64,000 nt of DNA from UBA721 sp002705165 (GTDB lineage: Bacteria > Planctomycetota > Planctomycetia > Pirellulales > Pirellulaceae). The translations under genes were made by a program, and so were the position numbers. Shown piece by piece: positions 1 to 8,647 of this stretch (positions within the stretch are counted from its first letter, which is position 1; each line of letters begins with the position of its first letter). The notes beneath the pieces were generated by a model. That model was not told the DNA's origin, made no database searches, and worked only from the letters and a program-made list of their open reading frames with translations. The DNA lies in assembly GCA_045565995.1 (NCBI GenBank), contig JBJLEF010000005.1, positions 124,001 to 188,000 on the forward strand, in the 5' to 3' direction.

Positions 1-312
1 CTGTGCGAAATCGCCCAATGCAAAGTGACTGCGACCTGTGTAAAAATAAGAAACAGCTCCACGGTCTGAATTGGCTAATGTTTCAATAGCACGCGTGAAC
101 CGTCCCAACAGGTAATAACAAACCCCTAGTCGCGTTGCACTGGCAGGAGTCAAAGATTCACTAAGCTCTAACTCATTGACAGCATCCCGAAGGATTCCGA
201 ACTGAGAAAAATCGTCATTTATGGCACTGGATATCTGCAGAACCTCATCTGGACCAAAACTGCTGTTATCGCAGACAAGTGTCTTAAGATCGAAATCCGA
301 AATCATCGCCAT
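1..312 (-). CDS. TPR-containing protein, 5' part only
   Basis: This reading frame runs leftward off the window edge; 104 codons are visible. The start is ATG at 312, chosen because GGAG lies seven bases upstream (ACCACCAGGAGATACTCG before the ATG); a second in-frame ATG two codons later is possible. The visible protein is soluble, without a signal peptide, and its second half contains a helical segment typical of tetratricopeptide repeats (RLGVCYYLLGRFTRAIETL). TPR proteins are protein-interaction scaffolds, so no specific function can be given. The gene lies directly downstream of the tRNA-Thr gene on the same strand (41 bases), so it may be transcribed by read-through from the tRNA promoter. 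I did not see the C-terminal part, so other domains are possible. Confidence 0.7.
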   Translation of the reverse strand, partial: MAMISDFDLKTLVCDNSSFGPDEVLQISSAINDDFSQFGILRDAVNELELSESLTPASATRLGVCYYLLGRFTRAIETLANSDRGAVSYFYTGRSHFALGDFAQ

Positions 313-352
313 CGAGTATCTCCTGGTGGTAAGAAGCCACGGTTTGTTTAAA

Positions 353-426
353 AGCCAGCGACGGGAGTTGAACCCGTAACCCCCGCATTACGAGTGCGGT
401 GCTCTGCCGATTGAAGCTACGCTGGC
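353..426 (-). tRNA. tRNA-Thr (anticodon CGU)
   Basis: The minus strand folds into a full cloverleaf of 74 nt. The 7-bp acceptor stem is GCCAGCG/CGCTGGC, the anticodon stem CCGCA/TGCGG encloses the loop CTCGTAA with anticodon CGT (reads ACG, Thr), and the T arm ACGGG-TTCAACT-CCCGT is canonical. The discriminator is U73 and CCA is not encoded. A sigma70-like promoter lies upstream. Confidence 0.95.
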
Positions 427-459
427 AACATCAGCCCCAAATAACGAGGGGGAACTACC

Positions 460-488
460 ACTGTAAATTACCAATCTTAATGCGTCAA
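460..488 (-). promoter_or_regulatory. Promoter of tRNA-Thr
   Basis: On the minus strand TTGACG (488-483) is followed after exactly 17 bases by TACAGT (465-460), a good match to the -35 and -10 hexamers of housekeeping sigma factors. The predicted transcription start is near 453, about 27 bases before the mature tRNA. This is motif reading only. Confidence 0.6.
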
Positions 489-561
489 CAGCTAGAATTT
501 TTGGCGATTGGGATCAAATGAGTAAGTAAATACGGTCTCAGAATGTCTATTTAAAAAAATA

Positions 562-654
562 GCGAGGCTTGGACGCCGACCAACAACCCATTGGTCACCT
601 AACTAAGTCAGGGGCAACAAAACTTAAGTTAGTAAATATGCGTCCAAACCTCGC
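562..654 (-). ncRNA. Candidate structured RNA: three-way junction ending in a U run
   Basis: Two 15-base arms (562-576 and 640-654) are complementary at 14 positions; the one exception is C-A on the plus strand but a G-U wobble on the minus strand. They enclose two further perfect or near-perfect hairpins: 578-583 with 591-596 (6 bp, 7-nt loop) and 599-608 with 622-632 (10 bp, one bulged base, 13-nt loop). Together these give a closed three-way junction. On the minus strand the closing stem is followed by UAUUUUUUU, as in an intrinsic terminator. The wobble and the U run both favour a minus-strand transcript. It could instead be a DNA-level cruciform or a small mobile-element remnant. I recognise no known RNA family. 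Confidence 0.45.
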
Positions 655-967
655 CGAGATTCAAATAACTCGTGGCCAATTCTACAACCACAAGCCGTAT
701 TCACGTTGTTGTGAACAGTTACACATAATGCATCTCGTGTGCCAAACATTATTAATGATGGGCGAATTTATAGGAAATCCGCCTTCCAAACCGTATACTT
801 AGCTAATTCCTGCTGAAAACTGCCCCTTATAAACTGCAAATAATTTAGATACGGCTGTATTAGCTTAGCGCTTACCAACCCAAGAAGACCAGCATGTTGT
901 TCAAATAAACCGCACCTGTTCGAAAAAGCCTGAATGATTCTGCTACAACCCGTAATCGTGCAAACTG

Positions 968-1912
968 ATGAATACTACCAATCTGGAAAATACTCAGCCA
1001 CTTAATAAGCAAGCTAAAAAGGTCATCATCTCACTCAACCCGAAGGCTGGGAGTGGACCAAGCGGGCAGTTAGCGGCAGAACTACGCAATATCCTCAATT
1101 CCCGAGGATTTGAGGCGGAAGTCGAAACTGACCTGCCAAGCATCGTATCGAAAGCAAAATTAGCCGTAGCCGAAAACAACCTGCGGTGTGTCGTTGGGGT
1201 AGGAGGAGATGGCACTCAAACATTGATGCTCAATGAACTGCCTCCCGAGGCCAATCTATGCGTCTTTCCTCAAGGGACCGAAAATGTACTGGCTAAATAC
1301 TTTCAACTTCCGCAAACTTCAGAAGAAGTTGCGGACCTGGTGACCAATGGTCGTGTCGCCCAAATTGACGCTGGGAGGATCACGGAAGCTAATGGCGAAA
1401 GCAAACTATTCTGCCTGATGGTAGGTTGTGGAGTGGATGCCGCGATCGTCCATCAGTTAGCTGCAGACCGAACTGGTCACATTACCAAACTTTCCTATCT
1501 GCCCCCTATCTGGAAAGTGATCAAAAAGTACAACTATCCCAAACTGCTGGTCACTTCGGAGGAGTGGGGTAACGAAGTTCTGGAGGCTCGAGTCCTATTT
1601 GTCATGAATATCAACCGTTACGCTTTGGGAATCTCCATGACTCCGGATACTAAGCCTCAGGATGGCAAACTGGGGATTTGTGCTTTCAAAAAACGCGGGA
1701 TATTTCAAATGTTACGCTATTTCCTACTGCTACTGACAAATCAGCATCACAAACGTAAAGACTGTGTCATTCGTTACGCAAGCAGTCTGAAAGTCAGATC
1801 TAAGGAGATGCCGGATACCCCGACTCAGATCGATGGCGATCCGTGCGGAACGCTTCCTGTAACAATCGAAACCGTCCCCCAACGCCTGAGGTTGATCGTG
1901 CCGGCCAGCTAA
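968..1912 (+). CDS. Diacylglycerol kinase family lipid kinase (DgkB/YegS-like)
   Basis: The 314-residue protein belongs to the DAGK catalytic family, which transfers phosphate from ATP to a lipid hydroxyl (diacylglycerol, sphingoid base or related lipid) at the inner membrane face. The nucleotide-binding motif GGDGT is at about residues 78-82, preceded by the family's N-terminal strand with NPKAGSG, and followed by PQGTEN, the counterpart of the usual PLGTxN. Near the C-terminus QIDGDPCG matches the conserved DGD(E)P motif of the second lobe. Length is normal and there is no signal peptide. No Shine-Dalgarno sequence is evident before the ATG. The gene converges with the lipoprotein gene downstream, with only 27 bases between the stops. 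The lipid substrate cannot be told from sequence. Confidence 0.88.
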   Translation: MNTTNLENTQPLNKQAKKVIISLNPKAGSGPSGQLAAELRNILNSRGFEAEVETDLPSIVSKAKLAVAENNLRCVVGVGGDGTQTLMLNELPPEANLCVFPQGTENVLAKYFQLPQTSEEVADLVTNGRVAQIDAGRITEANGESKLFCLMVGCGVDAAIVHQLAADRTGHITKLSYLPPIWKVIKKYNYPKLLVTSEEWGNEVLEARVLFVMNINRYALGISMTPDTKPQDGKLGICAFKKRGIFQMLRYFLLLLTNQHHKRKDCVIRYASSLKVRSKEMPDTPTQIDGDPCGTLPVTIETVPQRLRLIVPAS

Positions 1913-1939
1913 GCATTCAGGTTATCTCCCGAACGCCCT

Positions 1940-3766
1940 TTACTTTAGCACACGCAACAATTTGGCATTCCCACGTTTTTGAGCGGCATCAAAAGCATCG
2001 TCTTCAAGTAGTTCCTTGGCGCGCTGGTAATCACCTAAAGCTAGATAACAGCGGGCCAAATTATAACGCGCGGACGTGTCATAAATAGATTTCTCCAGAC
2101 GATTTACTTCAGGCGTCGAATTCTGACCAACGAGTCCGGACAACAGGTCTAAGCTTGGGTTTTGAGCGATGGGATTTTGGTTGGGATCGAGAGAGGCTGG
2201 AGGTGTGTCATCGACACCGATTTGTAATGTCCGACGTTCGAGCCAATCAATTGCGTCCGAGTAGTTACCTTGTTCCATATGAATCATCCCGATCATATAA
2301 CTCGCCATATCTTTCGTTTTTACAAATATTAACTTCGTACGACGCAAGTTTTCCTGCCATGCCGTCAATGACATTTCATCTGGACGAACATACCCCAGCT
2401 CTTCCTGCACCTGTCGATCCGTGGTCACCTTAACGATCTTGTCCTGAGACAAGCGCGAAGACATCAATAGGGTTTTGGAACCGCGTTGCGTTTCCTGCCC
2501 GACTCCAATTTCAAAGTCATCGAACAGTCCTCGGAAAGACTTAAAACGTCCTTCCTTCAGTTGATACATGTCTTCCAGGATTTGGTAATCCTGCTTCTCC
2601 TTGAGAAAAGCAATGACGCCAGCGTCCCCTTCCGAAATTCTTGCATTCAGAGCCGTGGCGAACGCATAGTATTCATAGGTTGGAACCCATATTTCCGATT
2701 TTTCAATGGCATGCTTTGTCCGCAGTTCCCGGGAAAGAGTATTGGGCATTGTTGTCAGTTTCATTTGTCGATCACCGGTAAGATATTTTTCCAGAATCGC
2801 CATGCGGTGAGAAACAGACATCACATCGGCTTCGATTAATCCAACGAGGCCACTAAGCATTTCCTCCCCAGATGCTTCGAGCGAGGCTGGCAACAACGTT
2901 ACCGCATATTTCTGGTTCTGTCGTAATCCGTGGAGTGTTGCAATCGCTGATCCGTCCTCGGTCAATACCGGCAAACCATCCTTAACATCAAGTAAGTACA
3001 GTTGATCACCAATCAGACATGCGGTAAGCCACGGTTGCTTTGCTTCGCCAAATTCAGCTGGTAGCCCCAGCAGGACGACAGATACGTCTACTTGTCGAGC
3101 CAACAATGCCAGAACTCGAGCCCGTTGCCACCAGTCACCTTTTCCAAAGACCAGAATATCCCGAACGGCCATTGAATACCCCGGCCCCGGCATGCCCAAC
3201 TCAGGTGCAGTGCGAGTTTCGCCTTCAGGAACTTCCGGATACTCCAACAGTGGCTCCAACTGTACATTGCGGACAGTCCAGTCAAACATACGCAAGACTT
3301 TTTGAAGTTTTGCCCGATCTTCACGTTGAACTGATGCGGGAATGTGATCATCCCAGATCTTTCGATGATCGACTTCATTGGCTTGAATCCAACGAGCAAT
3401 TTGGCTGATCCAGCTCATCTCCTGGAGGTAATTCACATCCGGTGGAAAGAAGCGTTTTGCGCCCACATTGTTAACCAATCCCGTTCCTGCCAGGTGAATA
3501 GGGAGGGCGCTCAAAAGAGACGGGGTCACCCACTGCGAATCATCATCATGTTTTTCAATCCACTGATTGAAGTTGTAGATACATGCCGAAGTCGCCTGAC
3601 TAAGATCAGCATTATCAAGTCCATCGACGATCGCCAGCGCCGTTTGCAAGTTGTCAGATTCGGTCTCGCGTGGACGAATCTCAGACACGTTTACCTGGCT
3701 GCGATCACGACAGCCCGATAGTAATAGGGGGGTCAAAAGCAATAGTAGAAGATGATTTGTGTTCAT
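1940..3766 (-). CDS. Lipoprotein with transglutaminase-like region and C-terminal TPRs
   Basis: The 608-residue protein starts with a lipoprotein signal peptide: a leucine-rich core followed by the lipobox LLSGC with the lipidated cysteine near residue 19. The middle (about residues 195-270) contains GDWWQRARVLALLARQ and a following strand pattern that resembles the transglutaminase-like fold, but I see no clear Cys-His-Asp triad, so catalysis is doubtful. The last 150 residues contain at least two TPR-like helical pairs, for example ARYNLARCYLALGDYQRAKE. This layout recurs in planctomycete envelope lipoproteins of unknown function. It probably sits on the periplasmic side and organises other proteins. 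It lies upstream of kdsA by strand order reversed: kdsA is transcribed first, 52 bases away. Confidence 0.6.
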   Translation of the reverse strand: MNTNHLLLLLLTPLLLSGCRDRSQVNVSEIRPRETESDNLQTALAIVDGLDNADLSQATSACIYNFNQWIEKHDDDSQWVTPSLLSALPIHLAGTGLVNNVGAKRFFPPDVNYLQEMSWISQIARWIQANEVDHRKIWDDHIPASVQREDRAKLQKVLRMFDWTVRNVQLEPLLEYPEVPEGETRTAPELGMPGPGYSMAVRDILVFGKGDWWQRARVLALLARQVDVSVVLLGLPAEFGEAKQPWLTACLIGDQLYLLDVKDGLPVLTEDGSAIATLHGLRQNQKYAVTLLPASLEASGEEMLSGLVGLIEADVMSVSHRMAILEKYLTGDRQMKLTTMPNTLSRELRTKHAIEKSEIWVPTYEYYAFATALNARISEGDAGVIAFLKEKQDYQILEDMYQLKEGRFKSFRGLFDDFEIGVGQETQRGSKTLLMSSRLSQDKIVKVTTDRQVQEELGYVRPDEMSLTAWQENLRRTKLIFVKTKDMASYMIGMIHMEQGNYSDAIDWLERRTLQIGVDDTPPASLDPNQNPIAQNPSLDLLSGLVGQNSTPEVNRLEKSIYDTSARYNLARCYLALGDYQRAKELLEDDAFDAAQKRGNAKLLRVLK

Positions 3767-3818
3767 CGAACTCTGATCTGAATGGTTATTTGCAAACAGT
3801 GCACAACGAGATTATCGT

Positions 3819-4658
3819 CTAATTCAACTGCTGAACTGTTTGACGAATAGTAACTAATCCGCTGACCACCCGATTTATCTCCGCTAAAGGCAGCATATTC
3901 GGACCATCCGACGGGGATTCGTCTGGAGCGGGATGGGTTTCCATAAAAACCCCATCCACTCCCATTGCTACGGCAGCTCTTGCAAGTGGTTCAACCATTT
4001 CCCGATTTCCACCCGTTGTATCTCCCTGACCACCAGGCTGTTGAACACTATGCGTGGCATCAAAAATCACCGGAGTACCCAATGCCTGCATTAGAGGAAG
4101 ACTCTTCATATCATTAACCAGTTGACCATAGCCAAAGAACGTACCTCGCTCACACAGCATGATATCCGGACAGCCTCCTTGCAGAAGTTTGTTCACAACA
4201 TGACGCATATCCTGAGGTGCCATGAACTGTCCTTTCTTCACATTCACGATACTCCCTGTCGCAGCTGCAGCTAAAAGCAAGTCGGTCTGGCGAGCAAGAA
4301 ATGCCGGAATCTGGAGTATAGAACAAACTTCAGCCGTCGGAGCTGCCTGTGTCACTTCATGAATATCGGTTGTAACCGGAATATCTAGTTTGTCTCGAAC
4401 GCTCTTTAGTATAGCTAGCCCCTCGTCTAAGCCAGGTCCGCGGTACGAATGAATACTCGTCCTGTTGGCTTTATCAAACGACGCTTTAAAAACCAATTGC
4501 ACAGGCAGTTCAGCGGTCTGCTCAATAAGACTGCCGGCAATCGCCAACGCCGACGCTTCATCTTCCAGGACGCAGGGACCTGCAATCAGCAACAGAGGCT
4601 GGCCTTGCCCGCAACTAAGCTGTCGCGACTTTACCGGGTTATTTGAAGTAACTGCCAT
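3819..4658 (-). CDS. kdsA: 3-deoxy-8-phosphooctulonate synthase KdsA
   Basis: This 279-residue enzyme condenses phosphoenolpyruvate with D-arabinose 5-phosphate to Kdo-8-phosphate, the first committed step of Kdo synthesis for LPS. The sequence covers the whole TIM-barrel family, with IAGPCVLE at residues 25-32, KASFDKANRTS, and GGQGDTTGGNRE in the substrate-binding loop. A cysteine (C29) sits where metal-dependent KdsA enzymes have their ligand, while the metal-free enterobacterial type has asparagine, so this is probably the metal-dependent class. GATGAG precedes the ATG. Its presence supports an outer membrane with LPS. It is cytoplasmic, and probably monocistronic or cotranscribed with the following lipoprotein gene. 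Confidence 0.95.
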   Translation of the reverse strand: MAVTSNNPVKSRQLSCGQGQPLLLIAGPCVLEDEASALAIAGSLIEQTAELPVQLVFKASFDKANRTSIHSYRGPGLDEGLAILKSVRDKLDIPVTTDIHEVTQAAPTAEVCSILQIPAFLARQTDLLLAAAATGSIVNVKKGQFMAPQDMRHVVNKLLQGGCPDIMLCERGTFFGYGQLVNDMKSLPLMQALGTPVIFDATHSVQQPGGQGDTTGGNREMVEPLARAAVAMGVDGVFMETHPAPDESPSDGPNMLPLAEINRVVSGLVTIRQTVQQLN

Positions 4659-4756
4659 GACTCATCAAATCCGTTTCTAATAATTCCTTACGCAGGAAAG
4701 ATAACGAAAATTGGGCTATGCCTGCAACTTGTGAATCAACAAAAACACAAGAAACA

Positions 4757-6202
4757 TTACGGCGTATTCGTTTTTCCGGCAAGTGTCCGTAATTGATACA
4801 GCATCTTTTTGGGGCGACCGTCAAACGTCAGCACACCCCCCGGACGTTGAGCAGTCCCATCAGTCAGTTGATTCCAGAACAAAGCCTGAACCGATGGCTT
4901 GCTGCGGAGCACTTGCAAAAGGTTCAATGAACTAGCCGTGTCCCAGCAGCCTTCAGCCGGGAGTTCACCTTCAACTTCCTCCGCATCCGTCGGTAATGAG
5001 ACTCCGACGACCAATGGTAGTCGCAACGAACTCCATTGCTGCAACATACGACTTAGTTCCAGAAAATCCCGGGGCGTACATTCTTTTGCCGAACTACCAA
5101 AACTTAAATCAATTCCAATCCCATTGATCCCCAATTCGGCTCGAACCAGAGCGTCGGCAAACTGAAGTGGTGATAAATCAGAATGCCGATTGGCTGCATA
5201 ATCGCCCCATGGTAAATCAAAACTGACAATCACGGGCGTGGAATTATCGAGCCGACGAATCGTCTCGACAATATCGACCGAAAGCCGAACCGTCTGTTCT
5301 TCGGAAAACCCAAGGGTGTTGGATGAATTCAACCCACAACTCGTATGCCAGGCATGAACTCGACCTTTATACCGACGAACCACCTCTTCGATATACTGCA
5401 TAACGTAATTTTGCACCGTTGCAAAATCATTTTGCCAGATGTACAGCCACTGCGGCAAACTAGCTTCTGTCAATTGGATCAATGGCCCTGCAAACACCTT
5501 CTTGCCATGACGATGAGACCACTCGAGCATCTGGTCCACATCAAAGAACTGAAATTTACCTTCATCTGGCGATACATCCTTCCAGTTAAAGGGAAGCATG
5601 ACGGAATCAAATGCCCCAGCCAGGGTATCACGGTCAGACTCGTTGTCAGGAAGCTGTCCAAGCTTAACACCAAACATCGAATTGGTCATACCAGCCTGAT
5701 GCCGGGCCTCCATCAAATGCCCGGCATCTTCCACAGATAGATGATTGATCACGTACAAACACAGTTCGATGGCCGTTGCTGCTAAGTCACCAGCCTGTTG
5801 GGGATCTGAACGCCAATGAAGAACAGCATCAATCAGATGCTCATGAGCCGCCGTCAACTTTTCAGCATAGGTCTGTGACAATTTGTACTGGTTACTACGT
5901 TCCGCCAGATAGCTACGCAGGCGGTGGAGAGTTCCCCGTGCCAACTCCACTTCCAGATGATAATCATCTTTGCTCTCTCGCAGACTCGTGGTTCCCAACA
6001 TGAACTCGAGACCGTTTTCTGATCGCCAGGGAAAAAAGAAATGTCCGGACTCGTGAGTCTGACGATCAATCATCAGGCGAGTTCCGGCAAAGGTGATCTC
6101 ACGTTCCCAGGCTATACCTTCGAGCCCTGTCATATAACAACTGCGCAGCAACGGTTCGTCAAGGAACTGAATTCGAGATGTCTGAAAACAAATCCGACCC
6201 AT
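4757..6202 (-). CDS. GH10-like protein lacking catalytic glutamates
   Basis: The 481-residue protein has an N-terminal part of about 160 residues with no recognised domain, followed by a region resembling glycoside hydrolase family 10 (xylanases): FDSVMLPFNWKDVSPDEGKF, then a strand and loop ending in LPQW, as in the GH10 barrel. In active GH10 enzymes the acid/base Glu lies in WDVVNE and the nucleophile in TELD. Here the first site reads WHTSCG (residues 285-290) and the second reads VSLPT near residue 403, so both glutamates are missing. There is no signal peptide, so the protein should be cytoplasmic. A sugar-binding or structural role is possible. Automatic annotation as endo-1,4-beta-xylanase would be misleading. 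Confidence 0.6.
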   Translation of the reverse strand: MGRICFQTSRIQFLDEPLLRSCYMTGLEGIAWEREITFAGTRLMIDRQTHESGHFFFPWRSENGLEFMLGTTSLRESKDDYHLEVELARGTLHRLRSYLAERSNQYKLSQTYAEKLTAAHEHLIDAVLHWRSDPQQAGDLAATAIELCLYVINHLSVEDAGHLMEARHQAGMTNSMFGVKLGQLPDNESDRDTLAGAFDSVMLPFNWKDVSPDEGKFQFFDVDQMLEWSHRHGKKVFAGPLIQLTEASLPQWLYIWQNDFATVQNYVMQYIEEVVRRYKGRVHAWHTSCGLNSSNTLGFSEEQTVRLSVDIVETIRRLDNSTPVIVSFDLPWGDYAANRHSDLSPLQFADALVRAELGINGIGIDLSFGSSAKECTPRDFLELSRMLQQWSSLRLPLVVGVSLPTDAEEVEGELPAEGCWDTASSLNLLQVLRSKPSVQALFWNQLTDGTAQRPGGVLTFDGRPKKMLYQLRTLAGKTNTP

Positions 6203-6442
6203 CGAGGCATTTCAAAACATGAGGAGTATCGGCACAGCAAAAATCACGAAAGGGCTAAAGCATCAACTAGCTTATGACTATCAATATTACCTACTGTACG
6301 TATCGAGAATAGATTCAGAGAAAATATTCCATCAAACCAACGAGTTTAGCATCGGAAAAACAATGCTGCAATGAAACATCCGCGAGCATACGTGAATGTG
6401 CACGACATCTCGATTCCCTAGCTCAAGGACATTCCCCAAGCT

Positions 6443-7480
6443 TTACCTTCCGCCCGAACGTTTTCGGGACTTCAGGGCATCCACCGCTTCTGACTCATCC
6501 AGATGGACTAACCAAATATTACGGTAGCGAACCGGATCACTATGGTTTTGCAGCAAAATAGGCATGGCCGTCGGAGCTTCAGGCTGGCCAGCACCTGTTT
6601 TCCCAGTCAGTTCATGCCCTTTATGAATCACAACACCATTGTGATATACCGTAATCCGAGCATTTTCGGTCTTCTCACCAGTATCATTAAAACGCGCCGC
6701 CCGGAAATGAATATCGTAGGTTTGCCACACCAGGGGAGGAAAAGCCATGTTCACCGCTGGTGGCTTCTGTCGATATAGCCCACCACATTCGTTGTGAACT
6801 CCTTCCAGACCGAAGCTATCGAGCACCTGAACTTCATACCGCCGTTGAATATAGACCCCACTGTTTCCGCGGGCCTGTCCCAATGAGTTAGGCATATAGG
6901 GCGTTTTAAATTCCAAATGCAATCGAAAGTCCTTAACAATCTCTTTTGTTAATACACCTTCCATCAGTAACCCATCATCGGTCACTTTGGCATCAAGCAG
7001 GTTGTCCGTATTCTCACCGTCGAATAATACAACGGATTCCTGCGGAGCAGGCATACCCATCGTAACACTCTGGCGTACGATATGCCGAAGCTTACCGATC
7101 CGACGACTATCCGTATTTAGTACGCTCGCAATACCATTTTCAATCATGACCTGAAAGTTTTCGTTACTCAATACCGTAACCCCAACCTCATTGGTTTGTC
7201 CTTCCAACGAAATTCGACCATCCAATGCCCCCCCCTGACCAGCTAGGCCGCCAGGAATCAAGTAGGCCACAAATTTGCCTCCCCCCCTGGAAACAACCTG
7301 TAGCCCACTGGACGAACGAAGTACACCAGCAAGTCGAACGGCTCCGCGATACTCACCTTGAACCAAGTAATCAGCACCAGCTTCGTCAACCGAAGTAAAA
7401 GCTACTCTCTCCTGAGCCAAAGCAGGGAGACTCCAAGAGATCAGTAAAGCGACCGAGAGGCAACGTACAGACAGACACAT
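6443..7480 (-). CDS. Secreted DUF1080 (3-keto-disaccharide hydrolase-like) protein
   Basis: The 345-residue protein has a signal peptide (hydrophobic core followed by ALAQ, cleavage near residue 23), a central region of about 120 residues without clear assignment, and a C-terminal DUF1080 domain (about residues 145-330). Family hallmarks are VVLFDGENTDNL at the start, GNSGVYIQRRYEVQVLDSFG in the middle and NHSDPVRYRNIWL at the end. DUF1080 is a concanavalin-like fold greatly expanded in Planctomycetota, and some members hydrolyse 3-keto-glycosides. It is probably periplasmic and linked to carbohydrate use, but the substrate is unknown. It stands alone, with about 190 bases upstream and 240 downstream. 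Confidence 0.82.
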   Translation of the reverse strand: MCLSVRCLSVALLISWSLPALAQERVAFTSVDEAGADYLVQGEYRGAVRLAGVLRSSSGLQVVSRGGGKFVAYLIPGGLAGQGGALDGRISLEGQTNEVGVTVLSNENFQVMIENGIASVLNTDSRRIGKLRHIVRQSVTMGMPAPQESVVLFDGENTDNLLDAKVTDDGLLMEGVLTKEIVKDFRLHLEFKTPYMPNSLGQARGNSGVYIQRRYEVQVLDSFGLEGVHNECGGLYRQKPPAVNMAFPPLVWQTYDIHFRAARFNDTGEKTENARITVYHNGVVIHKGHELTGKTGAGQPEAPTAMPILLQNHSDPVRYRNIWLVHLDESEAVDALKSRKRSGGR

Positions 7481-7672
7481 AGATATGATTCCGAGCTAGA
7501 GAAACGGGGTAAAATAGGGGTTATAAATCAAGTCTCTAGCATGATTACAGAATGCTCAATTGACAAGATGCAGCCCCTCTTTTCTCCGGCAAACCGCCCC
7601 AGCTAGCTTCGCACTCTAATACCATCAGGCCGATCTTCGGCAAGCTACCAGACCTTGCGAGATGAAATTTAC

Positions 7673-8560
7673 TTACTTCCACTCGAAGCTCTGATCAGTC
7701 AGAACTTCGTATGCCTCGATGTATTTAGCTCGTGTATTAGAAACAATGTCCTCAGGAAGCTCCGGAGGCTTACTGTTCTTATCCCAGTCAGTCGTTTCTA
7801 ACCAATCGCGAACAAACTGCTTATCGTAGGACCTGGGAGACTCACCCACCCGATAAGTTTCGGTCGGCCAAAATCGAGAACTGTCCGGGGTGAGCACTTC
7901 ATCAATCAGAATGAGTTCGCCCTCATACCAACCCCATTCAAACTTAGTATCCGCAATGATGATCCCTCGAGTCCGAGCGTACTCTGCACCTCGACGATAA
8001 ATCTCAATACTACGATCGCGAAGTTCCCGGGCCGTATCCTCTCCGACGATATCCACCATACGTTGAAAGGAAATATTAACGTCATGCCCTGAGTCTTCTT
8101 TTGTAGCCGGAGTGAAAATGGGGGCCGTCAGCTGCGAAGCCATTTGCATACCGTCTGGCAGTTCAATTCCACATACCGTTCCTTCGGCCTGATATTCCTT
8201 CCAGCCGGAACCAACCAGATACCCGCGCACAACGCACTCGATAGGGACAACCTTACATTTCTTCACCACCATACTACGACCATGCAAAGAATCCGTGTCC
8301 GTTCCTTCTGGTAGGTCAACCTTTGCGACATCCATGGTCAGCAGGTGATTGGGAATGTCCAGTTTATCAAACCAGAACTCACTGATCTTTGTCAGGACTC
8401 GCCCTTTATCAGGGATAGCAGAAGGAAGGATCCAGTCGAAAGCACTGATACGATCCGTGCTGATCATTAAAAAGCGGTCACCAAGATCATAGATATCCCG
8501 AACTTTTCCTCGTTTGGAATCGAGCCCGGGAATATTGGTTTCTAAAACCGGCTGGCTCAT
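7673..8560 (-). CDS. purC: SAICAR synthetase PurC
   Basis: PurC (phosphoribosylaminoimidazole-succinocarboxamide synthase) joins CAIR and aspartate with ATP in purine synthesis. The 295-residue form matches the longer type found in yeast and many bacteria, with RGKVRDIYDLG at the N-terminus, ISTDRISAFDW, and VVRGYLVGSGWKEYQ. I place the start at ATG 8560, because AAAGGA lies about nine bases upstream of it; a GTG seven codons further up (8581) would read through that ribosome binding site and is less likely. The enzyme is cytoplasmic. No other pur gene is adjacent. Confidence 0.95.
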   Translation of the reverse strand: MSQPVLETNIPGLDSKRGKVRDIYDLGDRFLMISTDRISAFDWILPSAIPDKGRVLTKISEFWFDKLDIPNHLLTMDVAKVDLPEGTDTDSLHGRSMVVKKCKVVPIECVVRGYLVGSGWKEYQAEGTVCGIELPDGMQMASQLTAPIFTPATKEDSGHDVNISFQRMVDIVGEDTARELRDRSIEIYRRGAEYARTRGIIIADTKFEWGWYEGELILIDEVLTPDSSRFWPTETYRVGESPRSYDKQFVRDWLETTDWDKNSKPPELPEDIVSNTRAKYIEAYEVLTDQSFEWK

Positions 8561-8647
8561 TATGTCATTTCCTTTCGACACATTATTGTTTTGGATGGAG
8601 CCGAGTATACCAAAGGCCGAATATCAGCAAAAGCGGCCTGAAGCCAA

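Larger units (their letters stand above)
427..967. other. Intergenic region between tRNA-Thr and the DAG kinase-like gene
   Basis: This 541-base region holds the tRNA-Thr promoter (460-488) and the three-way-junction element (562-654). A 77-codon open frame at 569-802 on the plus strand starts inside that structure, has no ribosome binding site and shows no protein-like composition, so I do not call it a gene. Nothing further is recognisable in 655-967; it presumably carries the promoter of the plus-strand gene starting at 968. Confidence 0.6.

Noticed and set aside
353..426. tRNA-Thr as an integration site for a mobile element
   Set aside because: I found no integrase gene and no direct repeat of the tRNA 3' end in the window.
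569..802. 77-codon open frame on the plus strand
   Set aside because: It begins inside the three-way-junction repeat, has no ribosome binding site and its product shows no protein-like pattern.
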